A DNA stretch of 52,020 bases from Hankyongella sp964404985 (GCA_964404985.1 CAYOMD010000017.1:1-52020); one strand, 5' to 3'; counted from the first letter of the stretch, positions 16,269 to 25,471 are shown. The notes: generated by a model from the letters alone, not told the origin. Program-made: numbers and translations.

Positions 16269-16995
16269 ATCGCCGCTCCCGCGCTGCAAAGGCCTCCAGG
16301 GCCTCGTCCAGGGTCGTCTCGTCGAAATCCGGCCACAGGCAGTCCAGGAAAACCAGCTCCGCATAGGCGGCCTGCCAGAGCATGAAGTTGGAGAGCCGCT
16401 GCTCGCCTGAAGTCCTGATGATGAGATCGGGGTCCGGCATCCCGGCCGTATCGAGACGCTCTGCGATGGCCGCTTCGTCAATCGCGTCTATCGCGAGCTT
16501 ACCGGCTGCGGCATCGGCGGCAATGCTGCGCACGGCCCGCACCAACTCCGACTGACCGCCGTAATTGAGCGCAATCACCAGCGTGAGTGCTGTATTGCCC
16601 TGCGTGGTGGTTCGTGCCTCGTCCACCAGGGCACGCAGGTCCGGTGCGAGCTTGGTTGTATCCCCGATAAAGCAGACCCGCACCCCGCTACGATGCAATT
16701 CTGCGATCTCGTGGCGCAGGTAGTGCCGCAGCAGACCCATCAGATCGTCGACCTCATCGGCCGGGCGCTTCCAGTTTTCCGAGGAAAAGGCGTAGATGGT
16801 GAGGTAGCCGATACCACGGTCGACACAGGCGCGCACGGTACGCCGGACCGCCTCGGCCCCCTGACGGTGCCCGGCAAGCCGCGGTAGCAGCCGCTTTTTC
16901 GCCCAGCGTCCATTGCCGTCCATGATGATGGCGACATGCCGAGGTGTCCGCAGGCCTTCAGACTCAGCCATCGGCATTGCGCCCGCCCTGATCAC
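16255..16995 (-). CDS. uppS: Undecaprenyl diphosphate synthase (isoprenyl transferase)
   Basis: A 246-residue cis-prenyltransferase that makes the C55 lipid carrier for cell-wall synthesis. The catalytic HVAIIMDGNGRWAKKR, the AEAVRR helix, YLTIYAFSSENWKRP, and the substrate-binding DLIIRTSGEQRLSNFMLWQA with ELVFLDCLWPDF are all present. The start is the GTG at 16995, which overlaps the frr stop (GTGA); ATGs at 16977 and 16971 are alternatives. Part of the conserved frr-uppS-cdsA-dxr run. Confidence 0.96.
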   Translation of the reverse strand: MIRAGAMPMAESEGLRTPRHVAIIMDGNGRWAKKRLLPRLAGHRQGAEAVRRTVRACVDRGIGYLTIYAFSSENWKRPADEVDDLMGLLRHYLRHEIAELHRSGVRVCFIGDTTKLAPDLRALVDEARTTTQGNTALTLVIALNYGGQSELVRAVRSIAADAAAGKLAIDAIDEAAIAERLDTAGMPDPDLIIRTSGEQRLSNFMLWQAAYAELVFLDCLWPDFDETTLDEALEAFAARERRFGGR

Positions 16996-17549
16996 TTGCC
17001 CAGGATTTCCTTTTCCTTGGCGACTGTTGCAGCGTCAACCTCGGCGATCAGCTTGTCGGTCAGCTTCTGGACCTCGTCGCTCTGGCGCTTCTGGTCGTCC
17101 TGGCCGATTGCCCCGTCCTTCTCCGCCTTCTTCAGCGCATCCAGCCCGTCGCGGCGCACGTTGCGGATTGCGACCCGGGCGCGCTCGGCATATTGCGCGG
17201 CGAGCTTGGCGAGTTCCTTGCGGCGTTCCTCGGTCAGGTCCGGGATCGGCAGACGGATGGACTGGCCTTCGGTAATGGGGTTCAGCCCTAGGCCGGCCGC
17301 GCGGATCGCCTTCTCGACGGCTGCCGCATTCGAGCGATCCCACACCTGCACCATCAGCATGCGTGCCTCCGGTGCCGTGACCGTCGCAAGCTGGTTCAGA
17401 GGCATGGCGGCACCGTAGACATCAACCACCACCGGATCGAGCAGCGAGGTGCTGGCGCGTCCGGTGCGCAGGCCGGACAGATCACCCTTCAGGGTTTCAA
17501 GTGCACCGCGCATGCGGCGTTCCAGATCGTTCTTGTCGTATCCGCTCAT
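16992..17549 (-). CDS. frr: Ribosome recycling factor
   Basis: A 185-residue protein that, with EF-G, splits post-termination ribosomes. Typical features are RMRGALETLKGDLSGLRTGR at the N-terminus, the hinge region PLNQLATVTAPEARML and QVWDRSNAAAVEKAI, the strand segment GLNPITEGQSIRLPIP, and the long C-terminal helix with RNVRRDGLDALKKAEKDG. The ATG at 17549 is 29 bp after the pyrH stop. Normal length, in the standard pyrH-frr order. Confidence 0.97.
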   Translation of the reverse strand: MSGYDKNDLERRMRGALETLKGDLSGLRTGRASTSLLDPVVVDVYGAAMPLNQLATVTAPEARMLMVQVWDRSNAAAVEKAIRAAGLGLNPITEGQSIRLPIPDLTEERRKELAKLAAQYAERARVAIRNVRRDGLDALKKAEKDGAIGQDDQKRQSDEVQKLTDKLIAEVDAATVAKEKEILGK

Positions 17550-17578
17550 CAGTGAAGTCCCAAATTAGGCCAGTCGCG

Positions 17579-18337
17579 TCAGGCCGCGACCAGGGTTGCC
17601 ACATTGTTGTCGACGATCGTGGACGTGCCCTCGCCCTTGAGCACACGCACCAGATTGCCGTGCTCATGGATGGAGAACACCACAATCGGGATGCTGTTGT
17701 CGCGGCACAGCGCGACGGCCGAGGCATCCATCACCTGCAGATTGTCCGCGAGCACACGCGTGAAATCGAGTGTCTGGTAGCGCTTGGCACTCGGGTCCTT
17801 GCGGGGGTCCGCAGTATAGACGCCGTCAACCTGCGTGCCCTTCAGCAGCGCATCGCAGCCCATCTCGGCTGCGCGCAGTGCCGATGCCGTGTCGGTCGTG
17901 AAAAACGGGTTGCCGGTACCGGCGGCAAAAATCACCACCCGGTCCTTCTCCATATGACGGATCGCGCGGCGGCGGATGTAGGGCTCGCAGACACTGGCCA
18001 TCGGGATCGCCGACTGCACCCGGGTCGGGACACCCTTCTGCTCCAGCGCGTTCTGCACGGCGAGCGCATTCATTACGGTCGCCAGCATCCCCATGTAATC
18101 GGCGGATGCGCGGTCAAAGCCCTTGGCGGCGGCGGCCAACCCCCGGAAGATGTTGCCACCCCCGACCACCAGACACAGCTGGAAGCCTTCTTCCCGCGCC
18201 AGAGCAACTTCGGTAGCGATACGGTCCACGACGGTCGGGGAAATGCCGTACGCCTCGGACCCCATGAGCGCCTCGCCAGAGAGTTTCAGCAGGACGCGCT
18301 TGAAGCGTGGGCCTTTTGTCGTGTCTTCGTCCGTCAT
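17579..18337 (-). CDS. pyrH: UMP kinase
   Basis: A 252-residue hexameric bacterial UMP kinase of the amino-acid-kinase fold, which phosphorylates UMP to UDP. It shows FKRVLLKLSGEALMG, LVVGGGNIFRG, GMLATVMNALAVQNALEQKG, IFAAGTGNPFFTTDTAS (ATP and phosphate site) and LLKGTQVDGVYTADPRKDP. The start is the ATG at 18337. Part of rpsB-tsf-pyrH-frr; an 85-bp gap separates it from tsf. Confidence 0.97.
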   Translation of the reverse strand: MTDEDTTKGPRFKRVLLKLSGEALMGSEAYGISPTVVDRIATEVALAREEGFQLCLVVGGGNIFRGLAAAAKGFDRASADYMGMLATVMNALAVQNALEQKGVPTRVQSAIPMASVCEPYIRRRAIRHMEKDRVVIFAAGTGNPFFTTDTASALRAAEMGCDALLKGTQVDGVYTADPRKDPSAKRYQTLDFTRVLADNLQVMDASAVALCRDNSIPIVVFSIHEHGNLVRVLKGEGTSTIVDNNVATLVAA

Positions 18338-18422
18338 CGCGCCATTCCCTGTCTCCGTTGCAACCGTTTAAGCGGACAGAGCCGTGGCGACAAGCGCAAC
18401 ACGGCCCCTATTGCAGCGGAAT

Positions 18423-19352
18423 TTACAGGCCGGCGGCGGCTGCGACTTCAGCAGCGAAATCAGTCGCTGCCTTTTCAATGCCTTCGCCCAGCTGGAAGCG
18501 GACAAACCCGGTCAGCGCTACCGGCTGGCCGATCTCTTTGGCGGCCTGGGCCACCACGTCCTTGATCGGGGTCTTGCCGTCCATGACAAACAGCTGGTTG
18601 ACCAGCGTGTTGTCCTTCTTGAACTTGGCGACCGCACCATCGGCGATCTTCTCCAGCAGGTTTTCCGGCTTGCCGTCTGTGCGCGCCTTCTCGATGGCGA
18701 TGTCGCGCTCGCGTGCCAGCAGGGTCGGATCGACACCGGTCTCATCCAGCGCGACCGGAGCAGCGGCAGCCACATGCATCGCCAGTTGCTTGCCGAGCGT
18801 CTCCAGCGCAGAGGCCGCTGCCGGGGACTCGAGCGCCACCAGCACACCGATCTTGCCGAGGCCGTCTCCTGCAGCGTTGTGCACATAGGAGGCCACCAGC
18901 CCGCTGGTGACCGAGAGCTGTGCAGCACGGCGCAGCGACTGGTTCTCGCCGATGGTTGCGATGTTGTGGGTCACCTGGTCCTTGACCGTCGGGCCCGGCT
19001 CGCCCGGGTAGGACGCCGCCAGAATCGTCTCGACATCGCCGCCGATTTCCAGGGCAATGCCAGCCGTCGTGCGCACGAAGCCCTGGAACTGCTCGTTCTT
19101 GGCGACGAAATCGGTCTCGGAGTTGACCTCGACGACGGCACCGGCGTTGGCGCCGGTTGCGACGCCGACCAGACCTTCGGCCGCCGTGCGGCCTGCCTTC
19201 TTGGTGGCAGCCGCCAGTCCCTTGGCCCGCAGCCAGTCAACGGCTGCTTCCAGATCGCCGCCTGCCTCGGTCAGCGCCTTCTTGCAATCCATCATGCCCG
19301 CGCCGGTCTTCTCGCGCAGTTCCTTGACGAGGCTTGCTGAAATCTCAGCCAT
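18423..19352 (-). CDS. tsf: Elongation factor Ts
   Basis: A 309-residue GDP-GTP exchange factor for EF-Tu. The N-terminal UBA-like module MAEISASLVKELREKTGAGM with MDCKKAL, followed by DLEAAVDWLRAKGL, is diagnostic. EVNSETDFVAKNEQF in the core contacts EF-Tu. The ATG at 19352 is chosen because it gives the canonical MAEI start; three extra codons upstream are not expected. It is 143 bp downstream of rpsB. Confidence 0.97.
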   Translation of the reverse strand: MAEISASLVKELREKTGAGMMDCKKALTEAGGDLEAAVDWLRAKGLAAATKKAGRTAAEGLVGVATGANAGAVVEVNSETDFVAKNEQFQGFVRTTAGIALEIGGDVETILAASYPGEPGPTVKDQVTHNIATIGENQSLRRAAQLSVTSGLVASYVHNAAGDGLGKIGVLVALESPAAASALETLGKQLAMHVAAAAPVALDETGVDPTLLARERDIAIEKARTDGKPENLLEKIADGAVAKFKKDNTLVNQLFVMDGKTPIKDVVAQAAKEIGQPVALTGFVRFQLGEGIEKAATDFAAEVAAAAGL

Positions 19353-19495
19353 GACGACCATCCTTCTCTGTTAACTCGGTCCGAATGAATGCGCCCGATG
19401 GCGCAGGCCGATACCACGCTGAAACGCGATATCCCCCTCAGCGCCATGCCGCGAAATTGTGACACTTACGCGACAGTTGCGCGATAAACCTGCAT

Positions 19496-20320
19496 TCAGG
19501 CGTCTGCAGTGTCCATATTCAGGGCCTGCTCGACATCGACAACCGCCGGCTCGACCGGGGCTTCCTCAGTCAGCACGGCTTCCATCACCGGCGCCTCTTC
19601 CATGGCCCCGACATCGACGCCGTAATCCGACTGGCGCTGATTCTTGCCGTCGAGAATGGCGTCCGCAATGGCGTCGCAGTAAAGCTTGATCGCGCGGCTG
19701 GCATCATCGTTGCCGGGGATCGGGAAGGCAATGCCGTCCGGCGAGCAGTTGGAATCGAGAATTGCAACCACCGGAATGCCGAGCACATTGGCTTCCTTGA
19801 TGGCGATATCTTCCTTGTTGGTGTCGACGACGAACATGATGTCCGGCAGGCCGCCCATGTCGCGGATACCGCCCAGCGACTGGTACAGCTTGTCCCGGTC
19901 GCGGGTCATCTTGAGGACTTCCTTCTTGGTGAGACCCTGGGTCGAGCCACCCAAGGTCTCCTCAACCGTCTTCAAGCGACGGATCGAGCCGCCGATGGTC
20001 TTCCAGTTGGTCAGCATCCCGCCGAGCCAGCGATGGTTGACGTAATAGTGACCGCTGCGGGCGGCAGCTTCGGCAATCGGCTCCTGCGCCTGGCGCTTGG
20101 TGCCGACAAACAGCACCTTGCCACCCTGAGCAACGGTTTCGCGCACGAACAGCAGCGCACGCGACATCAGCGGTACGGTCTGTGACAGGTCCATGATGTG
20201 GATGCCGTTGCGCGCCCCGAAAATATACGGGGCCATGCGCGGGTTCCAGCGGTGAGTCTGGTGACCAAAGTGGGCGCCAGCTTCCAAAAACTGCGCCAGC
20301 GTGACGACAGGTATCGCCAT
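19496..20320 (-). CDS. rpsB: 30S ribosomal protein S2
   Basis: A 274-residue S2 with the family landmarks LLEAGAHFGH-like LEAGAHFGHQTHRWNPRMAP, YIFGARNGIHIMDLSQT, HRWLGGMLTNWKTI and LPDIMFVVDTNKEDIAIKEA. The last 30 or so residues form an acidic Glu/Ala/Val extension, common in alphaproteobacterial S2. The ATG at 20320 follows GAAGGAG. It is the first gene of the long minus-strand run, with a recognisable promoter about 110 bp upstream. Confidence 0.97.
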   Translation of the reverse strand: MAIPVVTLAQFLEAGAHFGHQTHRWNPRMAPYIFGARNGIHIMDLSQTVPLMSRALLFVRETVAQGGKVLFVGTKRQAQEPIAEAAARSGHYYVNHRWLGGMLTNWKTIGGSIRRLKTVEETLGGSTQGLTKKEVLKMTRDRDKLYQSLGGIRDMGGLPDIMFVVDTNKEDIAIKEANVLGIPVVAILDSNCSPDGIAFPIPGNDDASRAIKLYCDAIADAILDGKNQRQSDYGVDVGAMEEAPVMEAVLTEEAPVEPAVVDVEQALNMDTADA

Positions 20321-20426
20321 CGGTATTCTCCTTCTCAGTTGTGCCTCCGCGCGGAAAACCCTTGCAACCCTGTGAACAGTGTTGCCCGGGCACTGAAAGC
20401 AGCCCGCGCGTGTGTGATGGGCGGCG

Positions 20427-20454
20427 CTCTTAGCCGCCTTGTGGCGAAAGTCAA
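20427..20454 (-). promoter_or_regulatory. Candidate sigma-70 promoter of rpsB
   Basis: On the minus strand TTGACT (20454-20449) and TAAGAG (20432-20427) are separated by 16 bp, and lie about 107 bp upstream of the rpsB start. The -35 element is strong for an alphaproteobacterium and the -10 is weak. Confidence 0.5.
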
Positions 20455-20473
20455 GCTGTAAGGCGGGATGGTG

Positions 20474-20577
20474 GTGGGTCAGTTTGAAAATACCCGCTCA
20501 CCCTGAGCTAGACGAAGGGCTGAGCGGCTCGTGGTTCTGTCCTAGCTCACCATGAGCGGATTTTCAAACTGGCCCAC
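20474..20577. repeat. Long composite inverted repeat containing REP-like copy B
   Basis: Arms of 38 nt (20474-20511) and 36 nt (20542-20577) are inverted copies with a few mismatches and a 2-nt gap. Both contain CAGTTTGAAAAT, CCGCTCA and TGAGCTAG. Between them is a 30-nt loop. The left arm plus loop holds a 34-nt unit at 20494-20527 (CCGCTCACCCTGAGC ... ACGAAGGGCTGAGCGG, with TAG between), the same family and length as the palindromes around the GIY-YIG gene. The element lies between the rpsB promoter and the end of the PepSY gene, and could also act as a terminator for that gene. Confidence 0.75.
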
Positions 20578-20592
20578 TGCTGCGGGATGCAG

Positions 20593-20916
20593 CTACTGGG
20601 CGTCCTTGCGGAACAGGATCTGCCCGCGCTTGGCCACCAGCAGCTTCTCCATGCTGACCGGGTGGAAATAGGCCTCGACCTTGTCGCCTTCCGGGGTGCG
20701 GCCATAGACCTCGTAACACTTGCCGTCGACCTTGACCTTGCTGATCTCCCAGCCCTGCTTGACGAGAGTATCCTTCAAGGCTGTCTGGCTCACCCACCCC
20801 TTGGGATCGCCGGAGTCGCAGGTCAGCTTGCCGGTCGCCAGGGCCGGCTGCGCCAAGACCAGTAACAATGATGACGCCACCAGGGCTGCTGTTGTTTGCA
20901 GGAGGGTCGTTTTCAT
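20593..20916 (-). CDS. Exported PepSY-domain protein
   Basis: A 107-residue protein with a signal peptide ending at LAQPALA. It has one PepSY domain: ALKDTLVKQGWEISKVKVDG followed by KCYEVYGRTPEGDKVEAYFHP. The pattern of a helix, then a KVDGKxYEVYGxxxxGxxVExYFxP sheet, is typical of periplasmic PepSY proteins associated with haem- or copper-linked redox membrane proteins. It has two cysteines (LTCDSGD and GKCYEVY), possibly a disulfide. The ATG at 20916 follows AAGGA. It lies immediately downstream of a ferric-reductase-like gene (33 bp), so the two probably work together. The molecular role of such PepSY proteins is not established. Confidence 0.85.
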   Translation of the reverse strand: MKTTLLQTTAALVASSLLLVLAQPALATGKLTCDSGDPKGWVSQTALKDTLVKQGWEISKVKVDGKCYEVYGRTPEGDKVEAYFHPVSMEKLLVAKRGQILFRKDAQ

Positions 20917-20949
20917 GGATGTCCTTTCCAGTTCGCTGAGCTCGAAAAA

Positions 20950-21537
20950 TTACCCGGCAGCCAGAGTTCGCCGAGTCGAGACCATGCGCGAGATTATGCG
21001 AATGATTTGCAATAATGCAAGAGGCGCCCCGTAGACCAAGGCCTCCCGCCAGCCATCGTGCACCAGTGCCCAATGTGCAAAGGTGAGGAGTGCGACCGGA
21101 TAGGCCAGGCGCTGGAGCCGCTTCCAGCCCTGTTTGAGCCAGCGTACGGCGGCATCGTTGCTGGTGACTGCCATTGGGAGCATCAGCGCCAGCGCGAGCC
21201 AGCCCGTCCAGATGCTCGGCACGCCGACTTCCCCCAGGACATCGTCAAGGCGCCCCATGTCGACGAGGTAGTAGACCAGGTGGATCAGCGCATAGCAGAA
21301 GGCTGCGACCCCCAGGGCGCGACGATAGCGCACCAGGCGACCGGCTGCGGCCCGCAGTTTCGGCCATGGCCGCAGGGCGTCCGCCAGTGGCGAAATCAAC
21401 AGTGCGGCCAGCAGACATTTGGCGGCAATCTCGCCGGACAGCGCGGTCAAGTCCGCCAGATCACCGCCGGGGATCAGCAAGAGTGCCGGAAGCGCCAGCA
21501 GCAGCCAGGACAGCTTGCGGTGCACGTTGGCGCTCAC
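20950..21537 (-). CDS. MsrQ/ferric-reductase-like haem membrane protein
   Basis: A 195-residue protein with about six hydrophobic segments matching the ferric reductase-like transmembrane domain, which includes MsrQ (YedZ), the haem b partner of the periplasmic methionine sulfoxide reductase MsrP. Candidate haem histidines are in FCYALIHLVYYL and LLTFAHWALVHDGW, and RRALGVAAF and WKRLQRLAYPV resemble the family's loops. No msrP lies beside it. The neighbours are a PepSY protein and an acyl-CoA ligase. The GTG at 21537 overlaps the ligase stop (GTGA). Whether it serves MsrP encoded elsewhere or another electron acceptor is open. Confidence 0.8.
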   Translation of the reverse strand: MSANVHRKLSWLLLALPALLLIPGGDLADLTALSGEIAAKCLLAALLISPLADALRPWPKLRAAAGRLVRYRRALGVAAFCYALIHLVYYLVDMGRLDDVLGEVGVPSIWTGWLALALMLPMAVTSNDAAVRWLKQGWKRLQRLAYPVALLTFAHWALVHDGWREALVYGAPLALLQIIRIISRMVSTRRTLAAG

Positions 21538-23159
21538 ACCACCAGCCAGCTGCGGATCGCCTTCTTGTCAATCTTGCCGACACTGGTCCGTGGCAGGGCC
21601 TCGACGATTTTCAGCGTCACCGGCAGGGCATAGCGGCTGATGACCCCTGCGCTGACCGATGGCATCAGATGTTCCTGAAGCTGGGCGCAGTCGAGCTCCC
21701 CTGCCCCCGGTTTCAGCACGATCACGACACCCGGCCGCTCGCCCCATTTTTCGTCCGGAATGCCGACGAAGGCGACCTCGGCGATCAGCGGGTGTTTGAG
21801 GGAGAGTTCCTCGAGTGTCCCGGTCGACACCCACTCCCCGCCCGACTTGATGACGTCCTTGAGCCGGTCGACGATCTCGATCCGGCCGTCCGGGGCTATC
21901 GTTGCGACATCCTGGGTGTGCAGCCAGCCACCCTTCCAGAGGGCCTCGCTGGCCTCCGGCTTGTTCGGGTAGCTCTGGGTCAGCCACGGTGCCCGCACCA
22001 CCAGCTCGCCGTAGCCGGGCACACCGCTGCGAATCTCGCCGGTCTCCAGGTCTGCAACTGCAGCCTCTACGAGTGGCGCGGGGTAACCGGCGGCAACGCG
22101 CGCATCCACCACATCCTCCTCACCCAGCCCCGGCCGGGCAAAGGCTGTCGATATGATCGGACACGACTCAGACATGCCATATCCGGCAAAGGTGAGAATG
22201 CCACGCGCGCGTGCCGCCTTGTACAGCAACGGCGACAAACGGGCACCCCCGATGACCATCGACCAGCCCTCGAACTGGACATTGCGCGCCTCGGCTGTCG
22301 CCAGGATCATCTGCAGGATCGTCGGCACGCAGTGGGAAAAGCCTACTCCTTCGGACTTCTGCAGGGCAATGATACGATCCGGCTCATAACGACCAGGATA
22401 GACCTGCCGTGCCCCGATCATGGTGGCAACATAGGGAATGCCCCAGGCGTGGACATGGAACATCGGGGTCAGGGGCATGTACACGTCTTCACTGCGGAAA
22501 CATTCATCCGCCGGGCGCGCGGCAAAGCCTGCCGCCACTCCCAGCGTGTGCAGCACGATCTGCCGGTGGCTGAACGCGACCATCTTGGGGTCACCCACGG
22601 TTCCCGTCGTGTGGAAGGCGGTGGCGATGGCGTTCTCGTCGATATCCTCAAAGGCATAGACCGGGTTGGCCTGCGCCATCAGGGTTTCATACTCACCGAT
22701 GACACCCGGCGGCATCCCGGGTTCGCCGTCCATCAGCGCGATCCGGGTTTTGATCCCCTCAAGCGGCAGCGCCGAGACCAGTGGCGCGAAATCCCGGTGG
22801 AACAACAGGGTCTGCGCGCCGGTATCCGCCAATGTGTAAGCGATCTGTCCCGGGGCCAGCCGCACGTTCACGGTCTGCAGCACCGCACCGATCATCGGGA
22901 TGGCGAAGTAGCACTCAAGGTAGCGGTGGCTGTCCCAGTCCATAACGGCCACGACATCGCCCTTGCCGACGCCATGTGCCGTCAGCAGGTTCGCCAGCCG
23001 GGCCACCCGCTGCAGGAAGGTGGTGTAATCGTAGCGCATGTCGGTGCGCGTCGAGATTGTTGCGGTACCCGCCGTCTGGCGACTGGCCGCAAGCAAGCAG
23101 CGAATACTCAACGGATAGGCGTAAGCCTCTGATGCCGCTGGATAATAGCGTAAGGACAT
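21534..23159 (-). CDS. AMP-binding acyl-CoA ligase (AlkK-like)
   Basis: A 541-residue member of the ANL superfamily that activates a carboxylic acid to acyl-CoA via an acyl-AMP intermediate. The P-loop is HTTGTVGDPKMVAFSHR (consensus TSGTTGxPK, so one T is V), followed by PMFHVHAWGIPY, GYGMSESCPI, GWLHTQDVATI, the hinge RLKDVIKSGGEWVST and the final catalytic lysine in RTSVGKIDKKAI. The motif order and MFHVHAWG resemble medium/long-chain fatty-acid ligases such as AlkK. Substrate chain length cannot be read. The ATG at 23159 follows GGGAGA. First gene of the unit continuing into the MsrQ-like and PepSY genes. Confidence 0.9.
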   Translation of the reverse strand: MSLRYYPAASEAYAYPLSIRCLLAASRQTAGTATISTRTDMRYDYTTFLQRVARLANLLTAHGVGKGDVVAVMDWDSHRYLECYFAIPMIGAVLQTVNVRLAPGQIAYTLADTGAQTLLFHRDFAPLVSALPLEGIKTRIALMDGEPGMPPGVIGEYETLMAQANPVYAFEDIDENAIATAFHTTGTVGDPKMVAFSHRQIVLHTLGVAAGFAARPADECFRSEDVYMPLTPMFHVHAWGIPYVATMIGARQVYPGRYEPDRIIALQKSEGVGFSHCVPTILQMILATAEARNVQFEGWSMVIGGARLSPLLYKAARARGILTFAGYGMSESCPIISTAFARPGLGEEDVVDARVAAGYPAPLVEAAVADLETGEIRSGVPGYGELVVRAPWLTQSYPNKPEASEALWKGGWLHTQDVATIAPDGRIEIVDRLKDVIKSGGEWVSTGTLEELSLKHPLIAEVAFVGIPDEKWGERPGVVIVLKPGAGELDCAQLQEHLMPSVSAGVISRYALPVTLKIVEALPRTSVGKIDKKAIRSWLVV

Positions 23160-23335
23160 GATCGTCTCCCTGGTGCCCGCTTTGTGGGGGTCTGATTTGC
23201 TAACTTAAGGACATTGCGTGGGTTTTGTCCATCCGGCTTGCTAGGATGCGCACCTTTCAATACCGGACATGTAAATTTTCTGGAGTGCGGCATCTCTCAA
23301 TCGTTCATTGAGCATTCTAGGTTAGGCGCTCAGAC

Positions 23336-25471
23336 ATGCAGACGCTTGAGACACTTATAAAACATGACCGGCTGATACGCATCTGCGCGGTCCTCATGCC
23401 GGCAGTCGTGCTCGCGGGTATCCTGCTCATCAGCATCGAGTATAATCACCGGATTTCCAGCCGCGAGATCACACGGGTTGAACTAGTCCTCGACACCCTT
23501 AAGTCGCAGCTCAACGCGGTAACGCTCAACAATTCGAAATGGGATGATGCGTACCGGAACATCTCGCAGACCTTCAATCCGCAGTGGTTTGACGAAACCT
23601 GGGGGGCCGAAGTCTCCGATCAGGTGCCCTATTCGGGGGTCACTGTTCTCGACAACCAGGGGCATACCTTGCGCGCGACCTTCAACGGTGTGACCACCCA
23701 GACACTGATTGGCCTGCTCTCGCCCAAAGATCACGCCTATATTCTGAAGAACCTGTCGGTGCTGAATGAGCACCACAACACGATCGGCGGCTTCATGGAA
23801 CTGAAGGGGCGGGTCGCCATCGTTTCTGTGGCTCAGATTGCGCCGGCGAACCCCTACAAGAACCGATCGATCGCAGCGCCGACCTATCTCATGATCGTCA
23901 AACCGCTCAATGATGCGCTGTTGACCCAGATCTCGCAGACCAGCGGCCTGTATGGCCTGCACCTGGAAAAGCAAAACCACGAACTGGAAAACAGCGTTGC
24001 TGTACACGGCGTGGACGCGCGTGTGATCGGGCTGCTGTCCTGGAACCAGGAAATGGCCGGAAATCTGGTCGTTATTCTCGTCTGTCTGGTGCTGATGCCC
24101 ATACTCGCCGGGCTGTCCTGGATTATGCTGGCAACTAGCGCGCGAACGCGCTCCACCTGGATTGATCTGTGCGCCAGCGAGGCGCGCGCGTTGCACATGG
24201 CGCACCACGACACCCTGACCGGGCTGCCGAACCGCCTTGCCTTTCTGAACGCCCTGACCGAGCGGATCACCGAGAATGGTCAGTCGATCATCCTTTACTT
24301 CGATCTGGATGGCTTCAAGGAAATCAACGACAGCCTCGGCCACGAAGCCGGCGACAGCGTCCTGCGCGAGACCGCCCGCCGCGTCACGGAAATGCTCGGC
24401 ACGCAGCATCTGCTCGCGCGCCTGGGGGGGGACGAATTCGCCATTCTCATGGGCGAGGATACGCTCTCGCTCCGCGCTGACGATGTCGCCAGTGCTCTGC
24501 TCAGCAGCCTGGTTGAGCCTTTTGTGATTGCCGGGATGGCGCACCGTATCGGTGCCAGCATCGGCATTGCGCGCGGGACCGTCGATATCGATGCCCAGGA
24601 AGTCGTGCGCCGCGCCGATGTCGCCATGTATGTGGCCAAAAGCTCGGGTAAAGGCCGCGCGAACTGGTACAGCACCGCGATGGATGAGGGGCGCACGCTG
24701 CGCACCGAGATCGAGGCGGAATTGCGTCAGGCGCTCAGACAAGGTGACATCAAGGTTGCCTATCAACCGATCGTCCGCGCCGACACCCATGCGATCATCG
24801 CTGTCGAGGCGCTCTCGCGCTGGACCAGCCCTACGCGCGGGCCGATCGGACCGGATGTGTTCATTCCTATTGCCGAACAGTCCGGGCTGATTATCGAACT
24901 TGGCCAGCATGTTCTGCGCGAAGCCTGCCTCGCGGTCCGGGAATGGGGCATCGACCTGGCTGTCAACCTGTCCCCGGTCCAGTTCAGGCACCCCGGCCTG
25001 GTCGCGGACATCCTGTTCGTGCTTGCGGAAACCGGTTTTGCGGCCAGTCGCCTTGAGCTGGAAATCACGGAAGGCTCGCTGATCGAGAATTCCACCGTCG
25101 CACAGTCGATGATCTCGGCCCTGCGCGAGGAGGGCATCCGGATTTCACTGGACGATTTCGGCACCGGTTACGCCAGCATCGGCTATTTGCGCAAATTCCA
25201 GCTCGACAAGATCAAGATTGACAAGTCCTTCACGGACCGCATCGAGCGTGATCGCGAGACGGCCATGATCACCACCGCGATCATCGCGCTTGGCTCTGCC
25301 CTCAACCTGCCGATCACGGCAGAAGGTGTCGAGACTGCCGACCAGGCAGCCATGCTGCGGGTCGCCGGTTGCCGCCAGTTCCAGGGCTGGTTGTTCGGCA
25401 AGGCTCTTTCAGCAGACGACCTTGAAGCGACATTTTTCAGCAAGTCTGCCCTCGCCGAGCGCCAAGCCTGA
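23336..25471 (+). CDS. GGDEF-EAL cyclic-di-GMP signalling protein with CHASE4-like sensor
   Basis: A 711-residue membrane signalling protein. Residues 16-36 form a first membrane span and 245-270 a second. The periplasmic stretch between them (NNSKWDDAYRNISQTFNPQW) resembles CHASE4. Next is a GGDEF domain starting DTLTGLPNRLAFLN with an intact GGDEF at 364-368, then an EAL domain with EAL at 491-493, LSPVQFRHP, LEITEGSLIE and LDDFGTGYASIGYLRKF. Both catalytic signatures are intact, so it could both make and degrade c-di-GMP. No inhibitory RxxD site is seen before GGDEF. It is monocistronic, divergent from the acyl-CoA ligase. The signal sensed is unknown. Confidence 0.94.
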   Translation: MQTLETLIKHDRLIRICAVLMPAVVLAGILLISIEYNHRISSREITRVELVLDTLKSQLNAVTLNNSKWDDAYRNISQTFNPQWFDETWGAEVSDQVPYSGVTVLDNQGHTLRATFNGVTTQTLIGLLSPKDHAYILKNLSVLNEHHNTIGGFMELKGRVAIVSVAQIAPANPYKNRSIAAPTYLMIVKPLNDALLTQISQTSGLYGLHLEKQNHELENSVAVHGVDARVIGLLSWNQEMAGNLVVILVCLVLMPILAGLSWIMLATSARTRSTWIDLCASEARALHMAHHDTLTGLPNRLAFLNALTERITENGQSIILYFDLDGFKEINDSLGHEAGDSVLRETARRVTEMLGTQHLLARLGGDEFAILMGEDTLSLRADDVASALLSSLVEPFVIAGMAHRIGASIGIARGTVDIDAQEVVRRADVAMYVAKSSGKGRANWYSTAMDEGRTLRTEIEAELRQALRQGDIKVAYQPIVRADTHAIIAVEALSRWTSPTRGPIGPDVFIPIAEQSGLIIELGQHVLREACLAVREWGIDLAVNLSPVQFRHPGLVADILFVLAETGFAASRLELEITEGSLIENSTVAQSMISALREEGIRISLDDFGTGYASIGYLRKFQLDKIKIDKSFTDRIERDRETAMITTAIIALGSALNLPITAEGVETADQAAMLRVAGCRQFQGWLFGKALSADDLEATFFSKSALAERQA

